64,000 bases of DNA from Eudorina sp. 2006-703-Eu-15 (lineage: Eukaryota > Chlorophyta > Chlorophyceae > Chlamydomonadales > Volvocaceae): assembly GCA_003117195.1 (NCBI GenBank), contig BDSI01000002.1, positions 2,393,288 through 2,457,287 of the forward strand, read 5' to 3'. This document shows positions 1 to 20,200 of the stretch, piece by piece. Position 1 is the first letter of the stretch; each line of letters begins with the position of its first letter. Position numbers and translations under genes: made by a program. The notes under the pieces were generated by a model that did no database searches, was not told where the DNA came from, and saw nothing but the letters and a program-made list of their open reading frames with translations.

Positions 1-353
1 CCCTCCCTCCGCACCCTCCCTCTGTTAGTTGCAGCACGAGACGGCAGGGTGACGGCAGGGTGACGGAGTGACGCAGGGTGCGGGCTGTGTGGATGGAGGC
101 GGGGGAGGGGAGTGGGGGGGCCCAACGATGGCGGGTGAAAGAGGCTCCCCCCTCGGCCATCCTCCCTGCCTCCCTCCCAAATCAGTTCCACCAAAATTCG
201 CTAACCCCCTCCCCCTCCCCCCCTCCCCCTCCCTCCCCCCCTCCCCTCCCCCTCCCCCTTTCCCCTTCTCTCTTCCCCTTCCCCTTCCCGCCCCTTCCCC
301 GCCCCGCCCCTCTCCTTCCCCTCCCCCTCCCCGCCCCTCCGCTCCCTCCCCAC

Positions 354-1836
354 CGGCGCCTTGTTCCTCTCCAGCGCCAGCGGCAGCGGTGTGGAGCCGT
401 CCAGCGCCCCCCGTTCCCTGTAGTACTGCAGAGCCGCCGTGATGAGGTCCTCCAGGTCCTGAAGGGGGGAGGGGGCCCGGCGAGGGAGCCGTGACGTGGT
501 GGTGTGCACGGTCTCTTATCTAAACACGCACACACATGCCACATATTGATCGCCTGTCGCTCTAGACTCCTCCCTCCTCGTGGCTCATTTCTCTGAAGAG
601 CCGCCCTCACCCCCACCCTCACCCCCTCCCCCTCCCCCTCACCTGGCGGTGTCCCTCCCCCGACAGCATCGCGATGAGGCGGCCTGTGGGCGACACCACC
701 GCCAGGGTGGGCCACGAGCTGACACCCAGGGCCGCCCACACGGCCATACCGCGGTCGTTCACGACAGGGTGGCTGATGTCGTACCGCAGTACGGCAGCAC
801 GGATGGCGGAGCTGCGGTGCAAGGCACAGGACGACGGGATCCACGATGTGGGGCCGGCGGCCGGGGGCGGAGCCGCGGGGGAAAGGGGGGGTAAGGGCAG
901 CTGACTGGATGACCGGCCAGGGGACGAGGGAGAGGCCTGACGGAGAGAAGGCGCGCGGGGGGAGAGATCCCACCTTCGCAGCCCTCTTGCCCTCCTGCCC
1001 ATCCGGCCGTGTGGGGCCCAACCCGAGCCCGAACCCACAAGCCGCGGCAAACGGTGGCCCGCCCGCCCCCCCCGTCTTGCCGCACCCGGCCGCCGGGCCC
1101 GCCCCGCTACCTGCCACCCAGCTGACCCCCTTGCCGGTGTATCGCCGACCCGGCCGCTTGCAGCCGCTCCCCCTCTCGCCCACCGCTGCTCGCTCTCCCA
1201 CCGCTGCTTGTCCCTTGTGACTACCTCCGAGCCACCACTGCTGGGGTGCTTGCTCGCCCGCGGACGGCACCGCCCGCCCCCCCACCTGCCCTCCCTGCCC
1301 TCCCGCCCCTCCCCTCCCTGCCCTCCCGCCCCTCCCCTCCCCGCTCAGGGGACCCCACCTGTCCTTCTCGTTGTCGAACTTGGCGCTGTGGACCCCCACC
1401 ACCGCCACCGGGGCCCCGGCGAACTGCGTCTCCAGCTGGGCCAGGTCCTGATGGCGTGTGAGGGCGCAGGCCGGAGAGGGGGCGGGGTGGGGCGGGGGAG
1501 AGCGGGGCGTGCGGGAGTCCGTAGCGGGAGGGAGGATAAAGCGAAGGACAGCTCGCCCTCCTCAAGTCTCGGAGGACCACTGCACACAGCGAACTTGTCA
1601 CAGAGCAGCTCGCCCCCCAGCGGCTCCGCAGCCGCATTTCTCTGCGCAGACAGGAAAGAGGCGCGCCAAGGGCAGGGTCCAGACCCGCGGCCGCGGCCGC
1701 GGGCCTTGACCCCTCAAGCTCCTCCCCTTCCTCTCTTCCCCCGCACCCCCTTCCCCCGCATCACCTCCCTCTCCACCCCACCCACCCCACCCCACCCCAC
1801 CCGGCCCCCCCCGCCTCCCCCACCGGCAGCACATGG

Positions 1837-1868
<32 letters not shown>

Positions 1869-4000
1869 CAGCACCACCACCCGACCCGCCAGACTGCCCC
1901 GGGAGGTCGGGGGACCGGACAGAGTCAGGGGCGCCGAGTTGAGCCAGTCAGCACCCCGGGGGAAGTCGGGGACCTCCTGAGGGGGTGGGTGGGTGGGTGG
2001 TTGCGTGGGTGGGTGGCTGCGTGGGTGGGTTGACGAGTAGGTGTGGGTGGGTCAACGGTGTGCAGGGGCGGTTAATGCGAAAACATGCACGCGGGCGGTG
2101 CGGGCTGTGAGGGCTGTGAGGGCTGTGAGGGCTGTGAGGGCGGTGAGGGCTGTGAGGGCTGTGAGGGCTGTGAGGGCGGTGCGGGCTGTGAGGGCTGTGA
2201 GGGCGGTGAGGGCGGTGCGGGCTGTGAGGGCTGTGAGGGCTGTGAGGGCTGTGAGGGCTGTGAGGGCGGTGAGGGCGGTGCGGGCTGTGAGGGCGGTGCG
2301 GGCGGTGAGGGCGGTGCGGGCGGTGAGGGCTGGTTGAGATTGTACTCGGCGGCCGGAAGGCTGTCCGTGCGCCTTCCCGGTGATGGGGGCGGACACCCCC
2401 GGTGATGGGGGCGGACACCTCCGGTGATGGGGACACTCCACTGCTGCGGACACCCACCCCCCTGGGTTGCAACCCTCCCTCGCTAGAGGGCCTTGCGGCC
2501 CCCTCCCTCTTTCCCCTCGTTTGGTTTCTCTTTCCTTCCCGTCCCCCTTCTTATCCCACCCTTCCCCCTCCCCGCCGCTCCAGGTCCGCGATGTAGCGCT
2601 TAAAGGCCGCCACACGGTCCGCGCCCTCATCCAGGGGGGCGGGGGCCTGCGGGGGTTTGGGGGAGGGTTTGGGGGAGGGGAACAGGGGGGAAGGGCGGGG
2701 TAAAAAAGATATACAGCCCGGGGGGGAGGGTCGGGGGCACAGGTAAATGGGAGGGAGGGGGTTGAAGCGGAAAGGTCTCCTGACACACGCAGCCCGGCGA
2801 CGAGGGAGGGGCAACCGGGAGGCGGACAGGAACGGGGCAGGGCGGGAGGGCAGGAGGGCGGCAGGGGCGGGCACGGCTTGAGCTGCGGGGGGAGCGGAGT
2901 GTCAGCAGCAGTTGGGGCGGGTCTAGTTCTCGCTCATTCCCCCCACCCCCGCCACACACACACACACACACAAAATGCCCATCACATAGCAGATAGCACT
3001 CCTGCCCTGCCCACACACTCCCACACTCCCACACTCACTCACTCCCACACTCACTCACTCACTCACTCCCACACTTTCTCACTCACACACTTCCACACTT
3101 TCTCACTCACTCACTTCCACACGCACTCACGAAGAGGCCAACCCCCCGGGCCACCCCACCCACCCCCACCGGTGGCGGCATCAGCGCGTTCATGATGGCT
3201 TGCGGGCTGGCGAAGGACATGGCCTTGGACCGGGTGGCGGCCACGTAGAAGCAGCCCAGGGCCCCCGCCAGGGAGCCCAGCTTGAGCAGTTCTCGGCGCG
3301 TGGTGCGGTAGCCGCCGGGCAGCGGCACCGACTGGTTCAGCCAGCCCTGGAGCCGGCGGCGGCGGCGGCGGAGGAGGAGGAGGTGGCGGCGGCGGCGGAG
3401 GGGGAGGAGGGGGAGGGGGAGGAGGGGGAGGAGGGGGAGGAGGAGCGGGCGAAAGGGTCGAAGGGAGGGCGAGGGAGGGCGACGGGGACAGGGGGACAGG
3501 GGGCATTAAGGTACGCCGTTCGGCGGGCGGGTGAAGGGTGGGGGCGCGCCAGGAAGAGCTGCAAGCGATGGGGGTTGGGTGGGGGAGGGGGTGCTGCGGA
3601 ACTGGGTGATGTCCGTGAACGGTCCGCATGCTCAACGTGGAGAGGACACTAGCGCTGGCTGGATTGTGTGCGCGTGTGTGTGACAGCATTACCAGATATG
3701 GCAGGCGGCCCCTCCCACCTGGGGGGTCGGGCTGCCGCCGCGGCCGCTGCTAGCGCTGCTCGCGGCCACTGGGTTGGCGCGATATACGTCCGCAGCAGTG
3801 CCGTCCACAGCCGGTGAGGGAGTCGCCTTGCCGGACTCAGCCGGGGGCGGAGCGGTGGTGGAGGTGTTCCCCGGAGCGCCTGGCTCGGGACTAGACCGAC
3901 AAATTAAGGGAACGCCTCTCTGCCGAGCGACAAAGTGCGATGTGTGCGCGGATCGCCCGGCCGTGCGATGGCTAGGCATACGAGTAGTGCCCTGCATCAT
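354..4000 (-). CDS. SOQ1: SOQ1-like thylakoid thioredoxin/NHL protein (partial)
   Basis: This is the N-terminal and thioredoxin part of SUPPRESSOR OF QUENCHING 1, a thylakoid protein that restrains slow photoprotective quenching in the antenna. Exons in reading order: 4000-3719, 3346-3170, 2646-2560, 1976-1824, 1447-1359, 811-643 and 458-354, about 354 residues; all junctions are GT-AG and in phase. The first ~94 residues are basic and Ser/Ala/Pro-rich, fitting a transit peptide; a later in-frame ATG at 3979 could also start. A membrane segment ([15 protein letters not shown]) follows, then YIADLE, the thioredoxin-like core [16 protein letters not shown] with its Cxx[35 protein letters not shown] and LERNKAP, all close to plant SOQ1. 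The NHL propeller should lie beyond the left edge. No HAD phosphatase domain precedes the membrane segment in the visible exons, unlike Arabidopsis SOQ1. The family call is strong; the exact start is less sure. Confidence -1.
2096..2333. repeat. 9-bp minisatellite in a SOQ1 intron
   Basis: About 25 tandem copies of GAGGGCTGT and its variant GAGGGCGGT lie in the intron between the SOQ1 exons 2646-2560 and 1976-1824. All frames stay open through it, which creates false repeat proteins. Confidence -1.
2699..2720 (-). repeat. Intron-end motif B, acceptor side (SOQ1)
   Basis: On the minus strand it reads GGGCTGTATATCTTTTTTAC followed by CCC, about 50 bases before the 3' splice site at 2647. It belongs to a degenerate family (core TTTATTTCTTTTTTCAATC) that recurs near splice sites in five genes of the window. 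Confidence -1.
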
Positions 4001-4547
4001 ACTATTGTATTGTAATGATAGATTGTATTGTAATGTTTATAAATTATCAAGCAAGATATTCAACGAAGTAAATGTCGATGAAATCACTGAGCCTGTGAAG
4101 GCCGTGCTTGCAGTTCAACAGCCACTCAATGGTAAGGCCTGCAAGCAAGGCAATACGTCATTCATGTATGCGTCTGCAACGTTTATCAATATCAATATTT
4201 CTCGTTGGCTGCTTTCCTTGAATCAACGACCTGACTAAACGCGACTGAGCGGACGGTGGCAACCAACTGACCCGAGGGCCTCCCGATTCCCAGCACGCAT
4301 CCCGTCATTTCGTCCTGTCGATTGTGTGATTTTACTTTGCTGGGAAATGCAGTTTGGTACGCGCTGACAACGGTTCTCGTCCATCCTCTGCTGCTATGCT
4401 TGACCAACGTTTTAAGGCACCTTACAGTGTTTCACTTCTGGCTCTGCTAGTTTAAAACTCCAACAAAAACATATTCGGTACTGAAAGCGCAAGCGGGGAC
4501 CAAAGCAATTTCTCTCTGGGGCCCAGCTGTGCAACACCGTGACGAAG
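4001..4547. other. Divergent promoter region between SOQ1 and AAE13
   Basis: This stretch of about 550 bases separates two divergently transcribed genes and is clearly more AT-rich than either. It contains a near-perfect 14-base duplication (GATTGTATTGTAAT) around 4003-4035 and no convincing exon. Confidence -1.
4036..4041 (-). promoter_or_regulatory. TATA-like box for SOQ1
   Basis: TATAAA on the minus strand, within AATTTATAAAC, lies about 36 bases before the first SOQ1 ATG. Its position would give a very short 5' leader. It rests on motif and placement only. Confidence -1.
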
Positions 4548-12216
<7,669 letters not shown>

Positions 12217-13927
12217 CGTACGGTATCAATCAGGCGCCCCAAGGGGGGGGGGCGGGCCCCGCGCATAACAAGTGGAGCCAGGAGAGGACGTGGCGTGCGG
12301 ATTGATCACCTCGTTTTAATGAAGGGACTTGACTCTGTCGACACGAAAGCGTTGAGAGGCGCGGGGCTGCGGTCGTTCGGCGTGCGGTCGCGCGCAGCCG
12401 GGGGGTGGGGGTCGTGGCAGCGACGGGGTGATCCTACCCGTCCTTATTAGAGTGTCGCGCAGTGTGCGGTCGCCGTTGGTCTGCAGAAGCCGTCCCGTGT
12501 GTCGCGTGACGTTGTGTTCACGTCTTCTTTCTTTGTTGGTGTAGTCCTGGTTGGGGAGTCCTGGTTTCGCGAAGGCCGCTTGTGGCGGGCGGGAATCTGC
12601 TGTCACCGACGACCCACTGGGACGTCATTAATGATAAATTGATAATGTGTTGCGGGGCATGCAGCTCACAGCTGCAGCAGGGGGGGCTGCTGCTCAGAGC
12701 GCCTGAGCCAAGAGTGCCGTGCGACTGTCGAGTCCGAGGGGAGCAGGAGTGTGGAGGGTCAGGGCGGCGGGCGGAAAGGAGCGGACAACGACGGTGATTG
12801 CTTGATGGATACCCTAACTTGGATCATTGACAGCCGCCGGCACTCCGGGGTTTGATGCAGACCAGACCTCTGCCCGTGGCAGCACAAGGGAAACCAGCCG
12901 AGCTGCACATCCTCCTCCTCCTGAAGATGATGATGATGATGAGGTAGGGGGTACGTGCGGGCAGCTCTTCAGGGTTGGGCAGATTGGGGCCACTGCACAT
13001 ACCGGGGGCCCTCCCCGTGACAGTGGACACCCACCTGCACGGAACCGGGCACCGGCAGCAGGTCGGGAGCCTGGCGCCTGACCGGTGACGTCCCCAAGTA
13101 CGGCACGGTACGGTACGATACGATAAACGGTATACAGCAGCGGTCGTGTCCTCGTCAGGACGTGGAACTGCTTTCGCGAGCTATTGGGCGGCGGCTCCCC
13201 CGGGCGGCGTAACGAACACTGCTGTCGATCCCAGTCCACCTCCTTTGGGGGCGGGGGGGGGGCGCTAACGCCCCGGTGGCGGGTGCGTTCTACTCCCCAT
13301 CTCCCCTCCATTCCCCTCCCCTCCCTGCCCTTGCTACTTGCCGGATACACCCGCCCGCTGCCCGTCCGCTGCCCCCCTGGGCCCCCCTCACTCCCCTCTC
13401 CCACTCATCGCCGCCGGTCTGCGGCTCCACACACAGCTGGAGGGGCGGCCTCCGTCACCCACCGCTGCGGGTTTCCACCGCCCAGCGGCGGCTCGGCGCC
13501 GTCCCGCCGTCCGGCAGGCGGCAGCACGGGTCCCACTCAGCCATCCCACGCACCCCGGAGCCCGCAGGGGGGAATGGGGGAAGTCACAGCACCGGGTTCC
13601 GCTGTCGAGATTACGGCACCACAAGCAGGGAGTCACATCACCAGGCCTAGCCTGCCTAGCCTACGTACACATCACCAGGCCTAGCCTGCCAACCTACCTA
13701 CCTACCTACCTACCTCCCAACCTACCTACCTACCTGCCTACCTAGAAACCGCCGATCGCCGTCGACCTGTCGTGTCCGCGCAGGCGGGTTGGCCCCCGCA
13801 GGAGCAGGAGCAGGTCCTCCCACCCCCACCCGCAAACCCACCGTCCTTCCCACATGTACACCAAACTCGGGTCCTGAACTCCACCACTTGTGTGGCGTAC
13901 AGGCATTAGCTCCCGGGCTTAGCTGTG

Positions 13928-13976
13928 CCCCTGGCATGTCACGCACTCCGGCTCTGCCTGCCTGCCTACGACCACA
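13928..13976 (+). repeat. Family D dispersed repeat abutting CA repeats
   Basis: GGCATGTCACGCACTCCGGC then TCTGCCTGCC, followed by CA-rich sequence. It is related to copies at 30081-30150 (same strand) and 16318-16371, 60958-61016 and 61117-61165 (opposite strand). Confidence -1.
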
Positions 13977-13999
13977 CACACACACACGTCAGTTCTCTT

Positions 14000-14000
<1 letters not shown>

Positions 14001-14089
<89 letters not shown>
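14001..14089. repeat. (CA)n microsatellite
   Basis: About 44 CA units downstream of a family-D repeat, just beyond the 3' end of the cereblon gene. Confidence -1.
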
Positions 14090-14092
<3 letters not shown>

Positions 14093-14226
14093 GCATACGT
14101 GGCACACACGTGGCGACAGGTCACATGGACGTGGTGGCAGGAGGTGCCACGTGGTTACGAGCGTCGTTGAGGCGGCGGCTCAGGAGGCGGCATCGGCCCG
14201 GCTCAGAGCCCAGAGCGGCTTATTAT

Positions 14227-17200
14227 TCAGCGGGGCCTGGCTCCAATAATGTGAATCAGCTCCCGCCGCGTGGGGGCCCACTTAGCAGTGGCCGCCATCA
14301 GTCTCCTGCTACTCTGCATCTCCACCCCACCGCCGCCTCGTGCCCCTTCCCCCTCCCCTCCTCCTCCTCCCCTTCCGCTTCCCCCTCCCCTCCTCCCCCT
14401 CCTCCTCCTCCCCTCCCCCTCCTCCCCGTCTTCCCCCTGGCCTTCCTCTACCCACGAGGGCGACGTCTCGTAACCCTCTTCGCCGTACACGTCCTCCACC
14501 TCCTCCTCGCTGGACACGTCCTCCTCCTCTCCCTCCTCCTCCTCCTCCTCGCCGCCATCTTCAACCGATACGCTCCACGTCACCTCGTCACCTCCGCCAT
14601 CCGGTTCCCCCATCACCTCCCCGAACAGGGCCGCCATCGCCACCGCCACGGCCTGCTGCGCAGCGGCGCCGGTGGCCGCAGCGGCGGCGCGGCCCGGGGC
14701 CGCCCGCAGCCGCTCCGTCACCGCCCCCGCCCGCAGCCCCGCCAGTACCCCCGCCACCCGGGCGGCGGTCCCCTGTGGGGCCGGCCCCGCCCCCGCCCCC
14801 GCCGCCCCTGGCTCCGGGGCCCCTGCGGCTGGCGCTGCCGCCGCCGCCGCGCGGTTCAACGGGGTCCGCTGCCGCTGCAGCTCGGGGCAGAAGATGGCGG
14901 CGCGGCGCAGGCCCCAGAACACCGCGGGCTGGAGGTCTTCGGAGCAGGCCGTGAAGCGCCAGCCCTGAGGGGGGAACGCGGAGGCGCGGCAGCGTGGAGA
15001 GCACGTGGCCACGAAAATACACCCACCGGAGCCCCACCCTTACCCCCCATAAATGCGGGAGTGTTGCCGTACGTTACCGTACTGCACGGCTGTGGGCTGG
15101 GGCGGCCTGTCCATCTATGTAAGGGGTCCACCTTTGGGACCCGGCTGGCGCCCCTGCCCACCCAGGCTGGCGGTGCAAGGGAAGTGGGTAAGCCCCCCGA
15201 GCAGCACCGCCGCCCACCGCCTGGCATGGTGTGCTCGGATCGGGTCGAGTCGGGTCGGGCTAAGTTGGGATTCAACCCCTGGCGTGGCCCCACGTTGCTG
15301 TCTCCCGCCACCGCCGCCTCTGAGCCCTCCGCGACGTCGGCCAGGATTCCCACATTCCCTCTCCACACATCGTCGCCAATCCCCGCCCACCTCTCCGGGC
15401 CCCTGCCCCGGGCCCGCCCTGCCCGCCCACTTCCCCCCTCCCCCCCCCCCCCCCACCAGGTGGTCTCCGCAGGTGGCGCAGTTGGCGATGGTCCAGGCAT
15501 ACCCGGGGAACCACGAGTGCGCAGTCTCGGGACGACCCACGTAGGACAGGCCCTGGACCGCCCTGGGGGATGGGTGGGGGAGGTGGGGGGTGGGGGTTGG
15601 GGTGGGGGAGGTGGGGGGTGGGGGAGGTGGGGGTGGGGGGTGGGGGAGGTGGGGGGTGGGGGTGGGGGAGGTGGGGGGTGGGGGGTGGGGGAGGTGGGGG
15701 TGGGGAGGTGGGGAGGTGGGGGGTGGGGGTGGGGAGGTGGGGGGTGGGGGAGGGGGGGTGAGCCGGGACCCATTTGGTTTCGCGGTCTTGACTGACATCA
15801 AAGGAGAGGACCCGCCCACCGACATATGTCGTTTCGGGGGGTGCGTTTTTCTTCCTGACCCACCCACCCACACACCGACTTGTACCTGTGGCGCTTCCGT
15901 AGCAGAGATGAGAAGACCGTGTCTGTGTGTCGCATCGACTGACCCTGTTGCCTGGCCCTCCCCTCCCCCCACCCCCCTTCCCTCCCGGGTCCCCTTCACC
16001 ACCCCCACCCCCGCTGGCAGCAGCGCAGTTTGAAATTGTCTACCGATTTCCTACACCCCCACCCCCACCCCCCTGCCAGTTCCCCCTGCCCCCCGCCCCT
16101 CCCTGTCCCCTCCGCACCTGAAGGTGGCTATGTCGTGGACGAAGCCGTGCGCGTTGACAAAGGCGCCCCCCGCCCCCTCCGAGCTCATCAGCAGCGCGGA
16201 GCTGCACTGTGTGATCTGCGGCACGCGTCGCCACATCCGTACGGATGTGTGTTTGGAAAAGGAACCCACATGTGTGTGTTTAGATTTTAATGTGTATGTG
16301 TGTATATGTAATTCTCAGGTAGGCAGAGCAGGAGTGCGTGACATGCGAGGGGCCGAGTAGCGCCCAAAAACTTGCCCGTACGCGTGTACTAAATACCCAT
16401 GGCCCGACCAATAAAAGGCTACGGCGTCGGAAGAACGCTGTCGATTTGGCGTGCTTCTGGTGTCGCTGCGTCGCGGGAGACTACCAGCTGGTGCCTGTGT
16501 GCTGGCACAGGGCTGCTAACCCAGCCCTGACGGAAAGACCGCCCGCAGCACTCTCCTACCTTCTATACACCGCACACAGGGGTATCTCCTCTAAACACCC
16601 ACGGGTCCGGGTCTGGGACGGGCGGGTTCCGTCCTCGCTGAGCACACGCCCACGTCGGGTGGGTCCGGTCTCTCAGCGAAACACACACACGCCCGCCCGA
16701 CCGCCACAGGTCGGCACCGTGTGCGCAACGCCGCCTCCGCCCCGCCCCGCACCTCTCCTCCTCCCGCCCGGGCGACCAGCAGCCAATCCCCACCCTCCGT
16801 GTCTGGGCTGTTTTTCTTTTCAACCCCCACCCTCCGCCCCTCCCACCTTTGCCCCGCAGTCCTTGCAGCCCAGCGCCCCCAGGCGGGTGAGCCACGTCAG
16901 CATCAGCCGCAGCCGCTCGGCTGCGTCCCGCGCCTCCAGCAGCTGCTGCCGCTGCGGGGGCAGAGGGGGCCCGAGTGCCGGGGGGGGGGCGGAGGGGGGC
17001 CGAGGGGCGCAAGGGGGGCAGAGGGGGCGCAGTTCGGCCATTATGCAGGCGTGCGAGGGGGGGAGGGGGCCGTCGGGCATGCAAGTCCATTAACTTTTGA
17101 TGGGATGGGCCGGGCCCCGTAGCTGCGGCCTGTTGGGCGTGGTCGCGCTGCGGGGCGGCGGACGGCGGCGGAGGGGGGGGGGAGGGTGCGGGCGGGGAAG

Positions 17201-20200
17201 GGAGATACGCGGTGACCACCTACGCCCCGGAGCGCCAGAGAGGGCGGATAGAAGACGCGGGGGCCCACCGGGGCGGGGAGAGGGGCCCGGAGGGCAGAGG
17301 TCACCGGTGGGCAATCGACTCCGGCATCGACAGCCGCCAAAGACCGCTCCCGCGTCCCGTACCCCTTCCCAGGAACCCCCGCCCACCGGGAGCCATCGAT
17401 GGTAAAGTTTTGCCGCCGGGCCGGGTGTGTAAAGTCTTGTTTTCACCCACTGCCACCCACCCATCCACACGCTCACACTCACCCGCCCTCCCACCTGCCT
17501 GCCGCCCCCTGTTGCCCCCCAGCCCCCCTTTCGTTCTTCGGTTTTTTCTTTTTCAATATAAGCCCCAGCCCCCCTTTACCCCCCCCCCCGGCCCCCCTTC
17601 TGTCCTCTACCCGCCCTCCCCCTCCTCACCCGCTCCGCGCTCAGCGGCAGGTTGGACGCCAGCCAGTAGCTGTACCGCTGCAGACCCACGGGTCCACCTC
17701 CCGGCTGACCCACCGACAGGAAACCCATCTTGCTGGCGATCTGCGTTTCGTGGCGCCGGCGGGGTGGGGGCCATGGGGGGGTACAAGAATTTGGAAGACT
17801 CATTGGTAGGGTCCATGGGCCGGACCAAGGGCGGGAAAAACGGGGGAAAAGGAAGGGAAGGGGGAGTTGAAGGGGAAGGGAAGGGAGGGGCAGGAAAGGG
17901 GCCAGTCGCCAGCGGCGGCGATGAGGGGGGCCGTGGGGTGGCGGGGTGGCGACCTGGGTGGCGGGGTGGGGAGCTTCGTATGGCTGGGCTTGGATGCCGC
18001 GGATGTGGCAGGGGGGTGTGTACCGGATGGGATTCGGCGGAGCCATTCGACGGACGGTAGCTCCTGGTCAGCAGCTCCCCGCCGCTGCCAGAAGCCGTAC
18101 GTCCGTCAATGCGCGTTGCGCTCTGTGCAACACCTCCTACCGCAAGACGTCCTGCCAATTTTATATGACCCCCCTTACCCCCTTCAATATAACCCCCACC
18201 CCGCATTCCTGTACCGATCATCGTATGCCTACCAGTACGACGTACGGCCCAAACACCAATGCGGGTTTCTTTTCGAAACACACAAAATCCTTTCTCATTA
18301 AACCCAAACGGCTCAGTTTTCTTATAGACCACCCCTTTCCCCCCTTCCACACACACACACACACACCATAGAACTCGCGGCTCAGTTTTCTTACACCCAC
18401 CCACCCACCCCACCCTACAAGCTACACCCCACCTGCGGCAGCACTCCGCTGCAGTGCTGCTGCACCCGGGCCGCCAGTGCGGGCACGTCGAAGGGGCGGG
18501 CGGCCCAGGGCGCCCAGAACGCGCCGCCCGCCGCCACCTGTTGAGGGGCCCCCGCGCGCGGAGAGGGAGACGGAGGGAGGCAGAGGAAGAGGGAGGGAGG
18601 AGGACATTCAAGTCATGCAAACTGGGAGGGGGAGGAGGAGGGAGAGGCGCGCAAAACCCAAACTGAGAAGGGAGAGGGAGGCCGAGAGCGGTACAGGGAG
18701 AGAGGAAGGAAGGGAGGGAGCACGGTCGGGGGAAGGCGACGCCATGGTCGCTGTGAGGGGTGCAAAGGGACGGCAAGGGCGGGAAGGGGTTTGAGGCCAG
18801 GGAAGGGCAAGGCAGCCGGCGGGGCGGGGCGGGGCGGGGCAGGGGGAGGTCCGGGAGGGGCAGCCCGGGACCCCCTTCGTTGAAATGCCGCCGCCGCCGC
18901 CGCCTCCCCTCCCTCGCCAGTCCCCACCCACCGCAACATGGACCCTTGCCAGCTGCGGCATTCCGTGCAGCCGCCTGACTGATTCTCGCCACCCATCCAA
19001 TACACACCGCCCCGGCCCTGTCTGGGCGGTTTTCAGTTCACCCCCCGCTCCCCGGCCCTCTCCGGTCAGCTAATTGAACCCTAAAGCCCCTCCTCCCCTC
19101 CCCTCCCCGCGAACCGCCGCGACCCCCATCCCCCATCTCGCCATTCACCTGCCGCGGCGGCGCCTCCGCCAGCCCCTCGGGCAGCACCGAGCACCTCACG
19201 CGGAACGTGTCCGCCAGTGCCGACCCGTCCAGCAGCAGCCGCTGACGGCCCCGGGCCACCAGCGCCACCACCCGGCCCTCGCCCCCGCCGGCCCCGCCCC
19301 CCGGCCCTCGTCCCCCCGGCCCTCCCGCCCCCGCCCCCGCCGCGGGGCCTCCCCGGCCCCCCTGCCCCCGGGGATCCTCCTCCCCGGGGCCATGTCGGCG
19401 CAGTCGGCGGATCTCGGCGCTGCAGCCCACCAGCGACATGTGGGACCGCCAGGACTCGTGGGTCTGTGTGTGGGGGGGAGGGGGCGGGGCGGGGGGCCGG
19501 GATGTGTGTGTGTATACGCGTGTGTGTTATTCGGCGGGGTGCGGGTGCGGGTGTGCGCATGGGAGGCGAGGGGAGAGGGGGGGGGGTCGGCAGTGCTGTG
19601 GGCATGATTGACATGCGCTGCGGTAACGGCCACTGCCCGCCAGAGCCCCGTCCACTCCAGTCCCACGACGAGGGGGAGGGGTGTACGACGTATACGTGTG
19701 TGTTCAGAAGGGGGGCCCGCGGGGATGGCCGTCAGTCGCGCTCTAGGGTAACCCCCCGGGGGCGTCTCCGTGTGCTCAGAGTATGGGCTTGGAATACCCT
19801 GGCCCCGCCTTGTGCTGTTGTGTTTCCGCGGAGTATTCGAAATCCCCTCGCCCCGTCCTCCGTCCCTCGCCTACTCCCCTGTCCCCTCACGGCCCCCCCC
19901 ACACACACACCCGCAATGTCACAACGTCCACCCCCTTCCTTTACCCCGCCCGCCCGCCTGACGGGATCGTTCCGGACTGACCTTGCGTCCCCCCCTTCCC
20001 CCTCTGGCAGCAGCGGAGCTTCAGTCTATCCACCCCTGTCCTTTACCCCCCGCCCCCCGCCCCTTCCCCCTCCCGGCCCCCGTCCCCCCTCCCAGCCCCC
20101 CTCCCCCCGTCCCTCCCCCTTCCCCTCCCCTCCCCTCCCGGGAGTTTGAAAATGTCTACCAATTTCATATACCCCTGCCCTCCCGGCCCCCTGCCGCACC

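Larger units (their letters stand above)
12217..14226. other. Convergent 3' intergenic region, no gene supported
   Basis: It lies between the stops of the malonyl-CoA synthetase gene (plus) and cereblon (minus), so it should hold both 3' UTRs. I see a (CCTA)n stretch at 13691-13745, a family-D repeat at 13928-13976, a (CA)n run at 14001-14089, and no TGTAA clearly placed for either gene. The open frame at 12827-13081 has an Asp run but no recognisable domain. Confidence -1.

Noticed and set aside
2041..2337. Open frame encoding a perfect Arg-Ala-Val repeat
   Set aside because: The 9-bp minisatellite is intronic in SOQ1, and the exons on both sides join in phase without it.
13789..15795. 668-codon plus-strand open frame
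   Set aside because: It runs antisense over the cereblon CULT exon, a CA microsatellite and G-rich intron repeats; the real coding strand is minus.
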